Positions 9,159 through 21,335 are shown, counted from the first letter of the stretch. The stretch is DNA of 64,000 nucleotides from an uncultured Acidobacteriaceae bacterium (GCA_903849645.1 CAINJJ010000009.1:186001-250000), one strand, 5' to 3'. A program made the numbers and translations. The notes: generated from the sequence alone by a model not told the origin.

Positions 9159-9197
9159 GTGCCCCAGGTCTCGACTTTGAAACCTGGGAAAGCACAA
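9159..9197 (-). repeat. Intergenic palindrome, GGTCTC type, inverted copy 2
   Basis: Read on the minus strand it matches copy 1 at 8317-8358: TTGTGCTTTCCCAGG, then a stem with two changes, then GACCTGGGGCAC. It lies just after the stop codon of the aconitase gene (9239). Together the two inverted copies bracket the interrupted gene and its promoter. The surrounding interval 8915-9238 holds that promoter and palindromes but no gene. Confidence 0.8.
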
Positions 9198-9238
9198 ACC
9201 TCGTGGCGCGCAAGCGCTGGTGGCCGCACCGCAGGTGC

Positions 9239-12013
<2,775 letters not shown>

Positions 12014-12472
12014 GGCGGGAAGCCTTTCTATCCGCGCATCGGGCGGATGAAGCGGTGAAGCTCAGGGTTCTGATGGGTCCCAGTTTTGCTGACCGGAAGA
12101 CGGCGGAGGCGAAGGGAGTTCGACTTGCCCAGATTCCGGCCTGAGGGGACCTTTTGACGGGAATAGATGACTCAGCGGGAAGGGCCGCGTCCACGGTCTG
12201 GCCGTCCCCTGCGAAAGCGGCTCAACAGGGGCGTTGGCTGCACCGGATTGGCGGAGCGGCTGCGCATTGATTACGCAAGAATTTTATCGTGCCCTGCCGA
12301 GGCCGGTGAAGGGTGAACGCGATGGTTGGCAGCTTTTCAGAGATGCGGCGCGGGAGGGACCGATTGCGTTCCATGGAATTCAGTTCCATTCGCGCCACCG
12401 CAAAGGCTATATTGATTTCCACCGGACGTCTGTTTTGGCCCGGGCTTCCACTTTCCCCCGCAAGGATCCGCC
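12014..12472. other. Divergent intergenic region, aconitase / SpoIIE-phosphatase
   Basis: No gene seen. On the minus strand TTCACC (12310-12305) and TAAAAT (12286-12281) are 18 bases apart and could drive acnA with a leader of about 260 bases; the match is only moderate (4/6 and 5/6). No clear promoter was found for the plus-strand gene, whose TTG start at 12473 follows AAGGATCC. Confidence 0.3.
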
Positions 12473-14521
12473 TTGTTCCGTCTCCGCTGGCTTCCACTGG
12501 TGGTTTTGTTTTGCGTTTGCTCGGGCGCATCGGCGGCCAAAGCGCCCCCTCGGCCAGTTGTTTCCGTGACGCTGGGTGCCAGCGCCGTGCCTCTGTATGG
12601 GCCGTGGAAGTTCAGCGTGGGAGACTCACCTGTTGACCCCGCGACGGGCAGGGCGGTCTGGGCCGAGCCGGAGTTTGACGATGGGCAGTGGGAGAGCGTG
12701 GACATGACGCCGGCGGACGGGTCGTTTGACCCCGGCTCGGGGGTGAGTGGGTACACGCCGGGCTGGACGGCCAAGGGGCATCCCGGCTACTGGGGCTATG
12801 CCTGGTACCGGATTCGTCTGAGGGTGGATGCGCCCGCGAACCAGAGCCTGGCTTTGGCCGGGCCGCCCGATTGCGACGACGCCTACCAGGTGTTTGAGAA
12901 TGGGCGGCTGCTGGGCAGTTTCGGTGACTTCAGCACCCGCAAACCCACCGTGTACTACACGCAGCCGAGATTGTTTGGCCTGGCGGCGGCGGGCTTCGCA
13001 TCCGGAACCGCGGCAGCGCCGGTGCGGGTGCTGGCGTTCCGCTTCTGGATGGAGCCGAACACGGGCACGCTCCAGGCGGATGCGGGCGGGATGAAGACCG
13101 CGCCGGTGCTGGGCGAGGCCGACGCGGTGACCAACACCTATCGACTGCGCTGGCAGGAACTGATCCTGACCTATGGCTTCCATCCGCTGCTGGCGGTGGT
13201 GTGCGGCCTGCTGGCGGTGCTGGCATTGAGCCTGATCCTCTTTGACCGCACAGACCCCGTCTATCTCTGGATGTCCGCGCTCTTTCTGCTGCTCGCGGCC
13301 ACCCACGCGCTGCTGCCTGGAGTGGCCTGGACATCGACCAGCGCGGATGCCGGAATCTTCGTTCAGAGCTACCTGCTTATCCCGCTCAGTTACGCTTGCG
13401 GGGTCATCGTGTGGTGGGTGTGGTTTGGGCGGCCCAGGCCGGTTTGGCTTCCGTACCTGGTGGCGGCCCTCACGGTCATCCTGATCCTGTCTTCGGCGCT
13501 CGGGGAGAACCTGTTTACGTTTGTTCCGGGGGGCCTGACGACGGCCATGAAGCTCACCTCGCAGGGTGTGCGCTTCCTGCTCTTCGCCCTCACGATCCGG
13601 GTGGTGATCCAGGGGATGCGCGGCCAGCCGGCGGAGGGGTGGCTGGTGCTGCCCGCCGCCATACTGCGGGGCTTCTCGCTGTTTGCGCCGGAGCTGCGGC
13701 TGCTGCGGGTGCAGGTGGATTGGCACATCTTTGGGGTTTATATTTCCCTGGTTCAGTTTGCGGACCTGGCATTTGCGGTGGCGGTGTCTCTGCTGCTGCT
13801 CCGGCGGATGCTGCGTTCGGTTCGCCGGCAGAGGGAGATGGCCCTGGACGTGAAGCAGGCGCAGGAGGTGCAGCAGGTCATCCTGCCAGAGATGCGGGTT
13901 GAGTTTCCGGGGCTTGTGATTGAGAGCGAGTACCGGCCCTCGCTTGAGGTGGGTGGAGATTTCTTCCAGATCGTCCCTCATCCCAGTGATGGCAGCCTGC
14001 TGGTGGTGGCGGGGGATGTGGCGGGAAAGGGCCTGAAGGCGGGGATGATGGTGGCGCTGCTGGTGGGCGCCATTCGCACGGCGGCACGCTTCACCTTTGA
14101 ACCGGAAGAGATTCTGCAGGAACTGAATCTTCGGCTCCTGGGACGGGGAGACGCGCGCGCCACGTGCCTGGCGCTGACGATAGCCGCGAGCGGCACGGTC
14201 AACCTGGCCAACGCGGGACATCTGCCGCCCTATAGGAACGGCCGGCCGATAGAGCTGGATGGGTCGCTGCCGCTGGGGATGCTGGAGAGCCCCGGCTTCA
14301 CCCATGCCCAACTGGCGCTCATCCCCGGCGACCGCCTGACGCTTGTTTCGGACGGAATTGCGGAGGCGGCCGGACCGGACGGCGAACTGTTCGGCTTTGA
14401 GCGGACGGAGAGCCTGCTCGAAAGGGCTCGGTCCGCCGCAGAGATTGCAGACGCGGCTCAGGCCTTTGGCCAGCAGGACGACATCAGCGTCATCGCCATC
14501 ACGCGGCTGCCGGCAGCCTAG
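12473..14521 (+). CDS. Membrane-bound SpoIIE/PP2C-type serine phosphatase with extracytoplasmic sensor region
   Basis: 682 residues. A signal-like segment (WLPLVVLFCVCSGASA) is followed by an extracytoplasmic beta-rich domain to about residue 230 (GPWKFSVGD ... WYRIRLRV ... DCDDAYQVFENG) resembling a galactose-binding jelly roll. Then come about seven membrane segments (about 235-450) and a cytoplasmic PP2C-like SpoIIE/RsbU domain: VGGDFFQIV, VVAGDVAGKGLKAGMMVALL, LVSDGIAEA and QQDDISVIAI carry the metal-binding aspartates. The layout is 7TMR-DISM-like. Such proteins dephosphorylate anti-anti-sigma factors in partner-switching pathways; no STAS or anti-sigma kinase gene is nearby, so the target is unknown. 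TTG start with AGGA seven bases upstream. Confidence 0.85.
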   Translation: MFRLRWLPLVVLFCVCSGASAAKAPPRPVVSVTLGASAVPLYGPWKFSVGDSPVDPATGRAVWAEPEFDDGQWESVDMTPADGSFDPGSGVSGYTPGWTAKGHPGYWGYAWYRIRLRVDAPANQSLALAGPPDCDDAYQVFENGRLLGSFGDFSTRKPTVYYTQPRLFGLAAAGFASGTAAAPVRVLAFRFWMEPNTGTLQADAGGMKTAPVLGEADAVTNTYRLRWQELILTYGFHPLLAVVCGLLAVLALSLILFDRTDPVYLWMSALFLLLAATHALLPGVAWTSTSADAGIFVQSYLLIPLSYACGVIVWWVWFGRPRPVWLPYLVAALTVILILSSALGENLFTFVPGGLTTAMKLTSQGVRFLLFALTIRVVIQGMRGQPAEGWLVLPAAILRGFSLFAPELRLLRVQVDWHIFGVYISLVQFADLAFAVAVSLLLLRRMLRSVRRQREMALDVKQAQEVQQVILPEMRVEFPGLVIESEYRPSLEVGGDFFQIVPHPSDGSLLVVAGDVAGKGLKAGMMVALLVGAIRTAARFTFEPEEILQELNLRLLGRGDARATCLALTIAASGTVNLANAGHLPPYRNGRPIELDGSLPLGMLESPGFTHAQLALIPGDRLTLVSDGIAEAAGPDGELFGFERTESLLERARSAAEIADAAQAFGQQDDISVIAITRLPAA

Positions 14522-14687
14522 GCTCTCAGAAGCGAAAGACGAGGCAGGGGGCGGCGCGCGGGCGGCTGCACGCAATGGAGGGCGCGCCTGCTTTGCCAGC
14601 GAAGCGGCTGTTGGGGTAGCCGGCTTGGGCGGGAAGGCCGCAGAGCTTCCCTGCCCCGGTACAATTCGAGGCGAAAGGGAATCCTGG

Positions 14688-16061
14688 ATGAAGCGCATGG
14701 CTACGAAACGAATCTGCCGGATGCTGGTCGGAGCGCCGCTGCTGCTTGCCTGTGCAGTTTTTGCTCAGGCGCAGAGCGTCAACTTTACGGATGTGAAGCC
14801 CACGCCGCAGCAGGTGGAGTGGCAGGACCTGGAGTTTGGGGTCATCATTCACTTCGGCACCAACAGCTTTCTCAATCGCGAGTGGGGCGATGGGACGGCG
14901 GACCCGAAGGTCTTCAATCCGGCGCAGGCGGACCCGGAGCAGTGGGTACTGGCGGCGAAAGCGGCGGGGGCGCGGTATGTGGTGCTGGTGGCCAAGCATC
15001 ACGACGGATTTTGCCTTTGGCCGACGGAGCAGACGGCTTACAGCGTGGCGGCTAGCCCGTGGCTGGGCGGCAAGGGCGACCTGGTGCGGATGACGGCGGA
15101 GGCGGCGCGCAAGCATGGGCTGCGGTTCGGCGTGTACCTGTCGCCGTGGGACCGGCACGAGCCGCGCTACAAGGACCCGGCGGCGTATGACCAGTACTAT
15201 CTGGCGGAGCTGGAGGAGTTGTCGAGCCGGTATGGGGAGCTGACCGAGTTCTGGCTGGACGGCGCGGGGAGCGCGGGACACACGTACGACTTCAAGAAGA
15301 TCATCGAGACCCTGCGGACCTATCAGCCGAATGCGCAGGTGTTTGCGGACACGGGGCTGTTTGAGTACGGAGACATTCGCTGGGTGGGCAATGAGGACGG
15401 CACGATTCCGTATGAGAACTGGAACGTAATCGACCGGCATGGGTTTCTGCGCTGGCGGCCAGTGGAAGTGGACACGCCGCTGCGCAAGCAGCACTGGTTC
15501 TGGCATCCGGGGGACGAAGCGTCCCTCAAGCCGGTGGACGAGCTGATGAAGACCTATGAGGAGAGCGTGGGGCGGGGCGGGCAACTGATGCTGGGGCTGG
15601 CTCCGGACGACCGTGGGCTGCTGCCGGAGGCGGATGTGGCGCGGCTGAAGGAGTTTGGCGCGGCGGTGCGGGCGCGCTACGGCGCCAACCTGGCGCTGGA
15701 GCACGCGGCCGCGGATGCGAACGTGGAGGGCGCGCTGGATGGGGATCAGGACACCTTCTGGTCGGCGCCCGGCGGCTCGCACAGCGCGGCGCTGGAGGTG
15801 GCGTTTGCCAGGCCGGTGACCTTTGACCGGGTCGTCACGATGGAATGGCTGAACGACGGGCAGCACGTGCAGAAGTACGCGATTGAGGCCTGGGAGAAGG
15901 GGCGCTGGCGACGGGTGGCGGAGGGCCGGGCCATGGGCCACAAGAAGATTGACGCGTTTGCGCCGGTGACGGCTGCGCGCGTGCGTCTGCGTATCCTGGC
16001 AAGCGAGGGCGAGGCGCGGATCCGGGAGTTTCAGCTCTACGACACAGGTGCGGGCCGGTAG
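14688..16061 (+). CDS. Secreted alpha-L-fucosidase, GH29, with C-terminal discoidin-like domain
   Basis: 457 residues; hydrolyses alpha-linked L-fucose by a retaining mechanism. ATG 14688 is chosen because GAAAGGGA precedes it and it gives a signal peptide (LLLACAVFAQAQS); the open frame extends upstream into the previous gene's end but that part lacks coding character. GH29 barrel signatures: WQDLEFGVIIHFGTNSF, YVVLVAKHHDGFCLWPT, RFGVYLSPWDRHEP, and TEFWLDGAGS with likely nucleophile Asp191. After about residue 330 a F5/8C-type module (LDGDQDTFWSAPGG ... VRLRILASEGEARIREFQLYD) follows. A TACAAT hexamer 22-27 bases upstream may be a -10 box. Lies between signalling genes, with no transporter nearby. 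Confidence 0.93.
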   Translation: MKRMATKRICRMLVGAPLLLACAVFAQAQSVNFTDVKPTPQQVEWQDLEFGVIIHFGTNSFLNREWGDGTADPKVFNPAQADPEQWVLAAKAAGARYVVLVAKHHDGFCLWPTEQTAYSVAASPWLGGKGDLVRMTAEAARKHGLRFGVYLSPWDRHEPRYKDPAAYDQYYLAELEELSSRYGELTEFWLDGAGSAGHTYDFKKIIETLRTYQPNAQVFADTGLFEYGDIRWVGNEDGTIPYENWNVIDRHGFLRWRPVEVDTPLRKQHWFWHPGDEASLKPVDELMKTYEESVGRGGQLMLGLAPDDRGLLPEADVARLKEFGAAVRARYGANLALEHAAADANVEGALDGDQDTFWSAPGGSHSAALEVAFARPVTFDRVVTMEWLNDGQHVQKYAIEAWEKGRWRRVAEGRAMGHKKIDAFAPVTAARVRLRILASEGEARIREFQLYDTGAGR

Positions 16062-16147
16062 GCAGGTCGGAAGTTGAAGCGCCCCTGATTACCCTGGTGT
16101 GAACCGTGCGGTATTGTTGCTTTGGAGAGAAAGGGGGTGGAAAGGCG

Positions 16148-17386
16148 ATGATGAAGAGGCTCCTGCAATGGTTTGGCCGGCCGGAAATTGCCGGCGATGA
16201 CAGGGACAGACACCGCGTCATCCTTCTGAATGGCGTAACCAATGCCGGAATCGCATTTGTCCTTTTCGCTGTTTGCGGCAACTTGTTCGATCGAAGTACA
16301 CCGCTCCGCAATTATCTGATCGACTTGCTGACCCTCGTCCTGTTTCTCATGGCCCGCCAGGCATTGCGCCTCGGGAAGCTGCTTCTGGCAGGGACAAGCA
16401 TCCTGACTCTGGGCTATTTTGCGGTTGTCGCTTCAATCGCCAGTGAGGGCACCGTTCTCTCCCCCGCGCCGGCAAGCCTGCTTTTTGTGATTATTGGCGC
16501 CGGGATATTTTTTGAGGCAATCGGGATCGTGACTTCCACTGTCGCCTGCTCGCTGACGGTGCTGGCGTTCATGCTGGCGCAAAGAGCGGGAATGCTTCCC
16601 ACGCCGGATTATTCGCCGAAGTTGCTGCACTGGTTTATTTTCACGCTCATTTTCGCCTTGGCGGGAAGCATCACTTATTTTTCAAATCACATAACGATGC
16701 AAGCGTTCACGCACGCGCAAAAAGAGCTGCTGGTACGCCAGCACACCGAGAGGGAATTGAAGAGCGCCAATGAAGAATTGCAACAACGCGTGATCGAGGT
16801 CGAGAGGCTCCAGGCAGAGCTGCGCGAACAGGCACTGCACGATCCGCTGACCGGCTTGCATAACCGCCGTCATCTGGCCGAAATTCTATCGCGCGAAATC
16901 ATGCTTGCCCGGCGAAAGAAAGAGTGTTTGAGCATCCTTGTTGCCGATGTCGACCTCTTCAAATCCGTGAACGACACCTACGGGCATCAGGTCGGCGACG
17001 TGTTCCTGGTAGAGATTGCTCAACTGCTCAAGCGCTCTGTGCGCGGAGTCGATATTGTCTGCCGTTACGGAGGCGAGGAGTTTGTGCTGGTGTTGCCTGG
17101 AACCAGCATCGAGGATGCCTGGAAGCGGGGGGAAGAAATCCGCCGCAAGTGCGCTGAGCTGATCGTCCAACACAACGGGAAGGAGCTGAGCGTAACCCTG
17201 TCATTTGGCCTGGCGGGCTATCCGGCTCATGGGGAACAGGGCGAAGAGATCATTATGAAGGCAGACCATGCCCTCTATGATGCCAAGCGGATGGGGCGCA
17301 ACCAGTTGAGGGTATGGGGGATGCCAAACAGGAATTCGACACACAGGGCTCAGGCTGCAATCGGCCAGAGCACCATGGGAGCATAG
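16148..17386 (+). CDS. Membrane GGDEF diguanylate cyclase
   Basis: 412 residues from ATG 16148 (after GGGGGTGGAAAGG; a GTG 42 bases upstream is less likely). About six membrane helices fill residues 25-190, followed by a short coiled coil (ERELKSANEELQQRVIEVE) and a GGDEF domain. The active-site loop is GGEEF at residues 308-312, with the inhibitory RxxD site RGVD (299-302) five residues before it, so an active, product-inhibited cyclase making c-di-GMP is expected. There is no EAL domain. The ligand sensed by the membrane region is unknown. Neighbours are unrelated carbohydrate enzymes, and it is probably transcribed alone. Confidence 0.93.
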   Translation: MMKRLLQWFGRPEIAGDDRDRHRVILLNGVTNAGIAFVLFAVCGNLFDRSTPLRNYLIDLLTLVLFLMARQALRLGKLLLAGTSILTLGYFAVVASIASEGTVLSPAPASLLFVIIGAGIFFEAIGIVTSTVACSLTVLAFMLAQRAGMLPTPDYSPKLLHWFIFTLIFALAGSITYFSNHITMQAFTHAQKELLVRQHTERELKSANEELQQRVIEVERLQAELREQALHDPLTGLHNRRHLAEILSREIMLARRKKECLSILVADVDLFKSVNDTYGHQVGDVFLVEIAQLLKRSVRGVDIVCRYGGEEFVLVLPGTSIEDAWKRGEEIRRKCAELIVQHNGKELSVTLSFGLAGYPAHGEQGEEIIMKADHALYDAKRMGRNQLRVWGMPNRNSTHRAQAAIGQSTMGA

Positions 17387-17521
17387 CCATGCCGGCTTTG
17401 GGAGGCGTCCTGCGCAAGGTGAAACGTTTTCGCGTCCAACCGCCCACGGCGCGCCTTTCCTGAGTGCAGGATTCGTATATGATGGGTCTGAAAGGCGGCC
17501 GGATGGCCTGGAGGTTGGAGT

Positions 17522-18598
17522 ATGCGTGAAGGTCAAGCGGGTGCGGCAAAGAACCAGGGGCGCCGCGATTTTCTGAAGGCGGGTGGCGCGGTGACGGCCG
17601 CCCTGTTGGCTCCCACGGCGCTGACGGCCGACGCGCCGAAGGCGCTGCCGGGGCTGCCGTTCAACCCCAAGACGCCGGCGGCGATGCCGACGCGGAACCT
17701 GGGCAAAACTGGCTACAAGGTGGGCATCTTCTCGCTGGGCGGTCAGGCAGCCATCGAGCGGCCAAACAACTTTGACGTGGCGGTGCCGATCATCGAGCGG
17801 GCGCTCGACCTGGGCGTGAACTACATCGACACGTCGTCGATCTATGGCGGGCCGGACCGGTGGAGCGAGCAGTACGTGGGCAAGGTGATGGCTCACCGGC
17901 GCAACGAAGCGTTCCTGGCCACCAAGACCAAGGAGCGGACGCGGGACGGCTCGATGCGGATGATCGAGAAGTCGCTGGAGCTGCTGAAGACCGACCATGT
18001 GGACCTGTGGCAACTGCACGACATCGGCATTCAGGGCAACGTGGACGAGGTCTTCGCCAAGGGCGGCGCGATGGAAGCGCTGATCGAGATGAAGGAGCAA
18101 AAGGTGGTGCGGCACCTGGGCATCACCGGGCACTTCCGGCCCGACGCGCTGATGGCGTGCATCCAGCGCTATCCGTTTGACACGATTCTGATGGCCATCA
18201 ACGCGGCCGACCCGCACCACTTCAGCTTCAACACGGATCTGCTGCCGCTGGCGGTGGAGAGGCAGATGGGCATTATCGGGATGAAGATTCCGGGGCGCGG
18301 GCGGCTGCTCTCGTCGTGGAATCCGCCGCCGCTGGAGCAGCAGAAGAAGGGCTGGGAGGGCATGGTGCTGGCGCCAACGCCGGGCACACTGACCATGCGC
18401 GAAGCCATCTTCTATGCGCTGTCACGGCCGGTGAGCACCATCATCATTGGGTGCGACACGATTGCGCAGCTCGAAGAGAACGTGCAGCACGCGCGCGAGT
18501 TCACCCCGCTGAACGACAAGCAGGTGGCGGAGATTGTGGCCCGGGCAGAGCCGGTGAGCAGGCCGTCGCTGTTCTTCCGCTTCTACGACCACACCTAG
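17522..18598 (+). CDS. Tat-exported aldo/keto reductase
   Basis: 358 residues. N-terminal Tat signal (GRRDFLKAGGAVTAALLAPT), then an AKR barrel: RNLGKTGYKVGIFSLGG, NYIDTSSIYGG (catalytic Asp about 103 and Tyr108), LATKTKERT (catalytic Lys), DHVDLWQLHDI and VRHLGITGHF. AKRs reduce carbonyls with NAD(P)H; Tat export of a folded, cofactor-loaded enzyme is a known feature of this acidobacterial/planctomycete subfamily, but substrate is unknown. TATATGAT at about 17476 could belong to a promoter. The gene is convergent with the methyltransferase gene; a perfect palindrome lies between their 3' ends. Confidence 0.92.
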   Translation: MREGQAGAAKNQGRRDFLKAGGAVTAALLAPTALTADAPKALPGLPFNPKTPAAMPTRNLGKTGYKVGIFSLGGQAAIERPNNFDVAVPIIERALDLGVNYIDTSSIYGGPDRWSEQYVGKVMAHRRNEAFLATKTKERTRDGSMRMIEKSLELLKTDHVDLWQLHDIGIQGNVDEVFAKGGAMEALIEMKEQKVVRHLGITGHFRPDALMACIQRYPFDTILMAINAADPHHFSFNTDLLPLAVERQMGIIGMKIPGRGRLLSSWNPPPLEQQKKGWEGMVLAPTPGTLTMREAIFYALSRPVSTIIIGCDTIAQLEENVQHAREFTPLNDKQVAEIVARAEPVSRPSLFFRFYDHT

Positions 18599-18639
18599 CC
18601 GCCCGGGGTGGTGCTGGGTGAAGTTGGGGTTCGTGGTGT

Positions 18640-18675
18640 CCCATCCATTGCGCTGGAAAACGAGCAATGGATGGG
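18640..18675. repeat. Intergenic palindrome between convergent genes
   Basis: Perfect 12-bp arms CCCATCCATTGC (18640-18651) and GCAATGGATGGG (18664-18675) with a 12-base loop. Left edge TTCGTGGTGT matches that of the copy at 21336. It could act as a bidirectional terminator, though no T-run follows. Confidence 0.8.
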
Positions 18676-18782
18676 CACACGAGCCTACAGAAGGTCCGAA
18701 GGCGCCCTGAGGGTTCAATCCAGACAAACACAATCGTCATTCTCCCGAACCTCGTCGTACCCCTCCTATCGACGCACCAAAC

Positions 18783-19394
18783 TCACCCATTTCGCTTGCG
18801 CAGGACCCAGGTGGTCATGCAGCGGTGATCCTGCACGATGGTTGTCTTGAGCGGGTCGACGAGGACGGCGTCCAGCTCTTCGGTCAAGTCCAGCAGCATC
18901 TCTTCGTCAACCAGAAACCAGCGGGAGCCATCGGGCAGCAGGAAGATGTTGCCCTGGAGGCGCTGGAAGTCCATGCCGATGCGGGAGCCGAGGCGGCAAA
19001 AGAGCAGCCCACCGGGCCGCAGGACCCGCCAGAGTTCCGAGAGCATGGCGCGGAAGTGGTCCTCGTCGCGGGCAAAGTGGAGCACCGCGGAGCAGATCAC
19101 GGCATCGAAAGACGCATCGGGAAACGGCATCTGCTCGATGACGCCGACCTGGAAGTTTTGCGGGGGCAGGCCGGTCTGGAGCGATGCGGAGAGTTGCCGC
19201 ACGTGCTCGATGGCGGCGGTATCCGCGTCGAGGGCGAAGATCTCGCAGCCTGCGCGCAGCAGATAGGCGAGGTTGCGTCCGTAGCCGCATCCGGCTTCGA
19301 GAATACGCATGCCGGGGCTGAGGTTGCCGCGCAGGAGCTGATCGAAGACGTAGATGTCGATGGGGCCGAACTGCTCCTGGAGGCTGCGAGTCAT
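18783..19394 (-). CDS. SAM-dependent methyltransferase, class I (Methyltransf_11 type)
   Basis: 203 residues, cytoplasmic. SAM-binding motif I is ILEAGCGYGRNLAYLL, followed by the acidic loop IFALDADTAAIEHV and motif IV FDAVICSAVLHFARDEDHF; WRVLRPGGLLFCRLGS is the post-IV strand. The substrate cannot be told. Its ATG begins directly after the TAG of the GH127 gene, with no bases between, so translation is probably coupled. A short protein for the family, without extra domains. Confidence 0.9.
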   Translation of the reverse strand: MTRSLQEQFGPIDIYVFDQLLRGNLSPGMRILEAGCGYGRNLAYLLRAGCEIFALDADTAAIEHVRQLSASLQTGLPPQNFQVGVIEQMPFPDASFDAVICSAVLHFARDEDHFRAMLSELWRVLRPGGLLFCRLGSRIGMDFQRLQGNIFLLPDGSRWFLVDEEMLLDLTEELDAVLVDPLKTTIVQDHRCMTTWVLRKRNG

Positions 19395-21218
19395 CTAGCC
19401 GGCCACGTTGAGGTAAAGGCGATAGTGCTCGTCGGTGATGGCGGTGAAGGGGCGCAGGTCGAGGCCGCCCGCCGCGGACTTTGCCTGCCAGTCGGTTGAG
19501 CCGGGAGCGACCTGGCAGGCGGCGAGAAGGTCCTGCCGGCTGACGGTTGCCGGAGGCTGGCCGACGGTAAACAGGGCGAGCGGCCCATGGACCGGCGCCA
19601 CCAGATCGGGGTGCTGCGCGTCGACGGCTTCAAGCATGGTGGGCATGTCGAAGTCGATCTCGATGCGGTCGCCGTTCTTCCATGTGCGGTCGATGCGGGC
19701 GAACTGGCCGGGCGTGGGGCTGGCGAGGATGCGCTTGCCGTTGACAGCGACGTTGGTTCCGGGCCCGGCCCATGCGGGAATGCGGAGGTGGACGGGGAAG
19801 GCGCTGGGCGCGCTGGCGGAGACGCTGATCTGGGTGGTGGGCTGGTGCGGGTAGCTGGTGTGCTGGGTAAGCGCGATGAGGGCGCTGCCGCGGGTCCAGG
19901 TGACGCGCGAGGGGACATAGAGGTTGACGTAGATGCCGCGATTGTCGCGAAAGTAGGCGCTGATGCCGTAGTCGGCGGTGACCTGGGAGAAGGTGCCGGT
20001 GCAGCAGTGCCACTTATACGGGTGAAAGACCTTGGCGGCATCGCTGTTGTAGTCGGAGTAGTAGAAGCCATGGCCGTCCGGCTGGATGGGCTTGACGCCG
20101 AGGATGCAGTTGTAGAGGACGCGCTCCATGCTGTCGCCGTAGCGGCTGTCGCGGGTGGCGCGGAGCAGATAGCGGGTGACTTTGAAGTGGGCGTAGGAGC
20201 CGCAGGGGGTTTCAAAGCTGGAATGGGTCCTGGTGAGGCTTTCGCCGAGGTCGCCGCTGCCGGGCTTGCGGAAGCTCTCGTCGGGTCCCCAGCCGCCGGT
20301 GGCGAAGCTCTGGGCGCGGACAAAGTCGAAGCCGTTGCGGGCGGCGCGGAGGTATTTGGGGTCGCCCAGGGAGAGATAGGCCTGCATGGCGCTGCTCATG
20401 GCGTTGACGTGGCTGTAGGCATGCTTGCCGGGGAGCACGTTCTGGCCGGCGGCGAGGGGATCGAAGTACCAGTCGTTGGGGAGAAAGCGGACGGCGAGGT
20501 CGCGATAACGCTGGCCGGCGCCGCGCTTGAAGGCGAGGAAGAGGTTTTCGGGCAGGGTGTATGGCTCGTCCCAGCAGAAGGACTCGTCGGTGTGGGGACG
20601 GGCGTACTGGGCGTCGCGGGAGATGCCCGCCGGCGGCAGGTGGGCTAAGACCGAGTCCAGCACCTTGTCGAGGACCTTGAGGGCGTCGGGGGCGGCGGCG
20701 AACTGGTGCGCGTCGATGAGGCCGATGGACAGCTTGTCGTAGGTGTAGGCGGGAAAGCGGTTGCCCTCCCAGAAGTGTTCGGAGACGGCGGAGGCTAGGC
20801 CGCTGACGAGGCGGTGGACCTTCTGCTGCGTGGACTGGAGGCCGGTGGCGGCGAAGTCGCGGGAGAGGCCAGAGAGGTATTGACCGAAGCTGTGGCCGGG
20901 GGCGAAGCCGTTGTCGACGGCGCTCAACTGGTCGAGGGGCGCCCAACTGTACCAGCCGCCCATGTCGTCGCCGGGCGCTGCAAGGCCGGCGCGCTGGCGG
21001 AAGGGCTTGAGGAGCCGGTCTTCGTCAAGGGCGGCGTAGAAGGCATGGTTGGCTTGGAACTGCTGGCGGAGGGGGCCTTCGAGGAGCTCGACGTCGCCGT
21101 AGGCGAACTGGTCAAGGGGGGCGTCTGGGGTGGCGGCGAAGGCGCTGCGGGCCGGGAGGAGCGAGGCTGCGGCCAGCGCGGCGCCGGACTTGAGGAAGGT
21201 TCTGCGGGATTGGGTCAT
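19395..21218 (-). CDS. Tat-exported GH127-type beta-L-arabinofuranosidase (DUF1680)
   Basis: 607 residues from ATG 21218; upstream in-frame codons are rejected because this start gives the Tat signal SRRTFLKSGAALAAASLLPA and GGTGGGGG precedes it. The (alpha/alpha)6 barrel of the former DUF1680 family is seen in LDEDRLLKPFRQRAGL, GWYSWAPLDQL, YDKLSIGLIDAHQ and the cysteine-containing segment YKWHCCTGTFSQV (Zn-site and nucleophile region), followed by C-terminal beta domains. It likely removes L-arabinofuranose from plant-type glycans. It shares a transcript with the methyltransferase gene downstream. A palindromic repeat lies upstream. Confidence 0.9.
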   Translation of the reverse strand: MTQSRRTFLKSGAALAAASLLPARSAFAATPDAPLDQFAYGDVELLEGPLRQQFQANHAFYAALDEDRLLKPFRQRAGLAAPGDDMGGWYSWAPLDQLSAVDNGFAPGHSFGQYLSGLSRDFAATGLQSTQQKVHRLVSGLASAVSEHFWEGNRFPAYTYDKLSIGLIDAHQFAAAPDALKVLDKVLDSVLAHLPPAGISRDAQYARPHTDESFCWDEPYTLPENLFLAFKRGAGQRYRDLAVRFLPNDWYFDPLAAGQNVLPGKHAYSHVNAMSSAMQAYLSLGDPKYLRAARNGFDFVRAQSFATGGWGPDESFRKPGSGDLGESLTRTHSSFETPCGSYAHFKVTRYLLRATRDSRYGDSMERVLYNCILGVKPIQPDGHGFYYSDYNSDAAKVFHPYKWHCCTGTFSQVTADYGISAYFRDNRGIYVNLYVPSRVTWTRGSALIALTQHTSYPHQPTTQISVSASAPSAFPVHLRIPAWAGPGTNVAVNGKRILASPTPGQFARIDRTWKNGDRIEIDFDMPTMLEAVDAQHPDLVAPVHGPLALFTVGQPPATVSRQDLLAACQVAPGSTDWQAKSAAGGLDLRPFTAITDEHYRLYLNVAG

Positions 21219-21335
21219 TGTGGGTACCCCCACCGGATTGTAGCGCGGGGATGGATGGTCCCACATCTCCGCCATGGAACGCCTGTAGATATGGGGGACG
21301 ACTGGTTTCGCGGGGGTGGGAAGGGTTCGTGGTTT

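Noticed and set aside
12626..14698. 690-codon minus-strand frame
   Set aside because: Antisense of the SpoIIE-phosphatase gene; His/Arg/Gln/Pro-rich without domain features.
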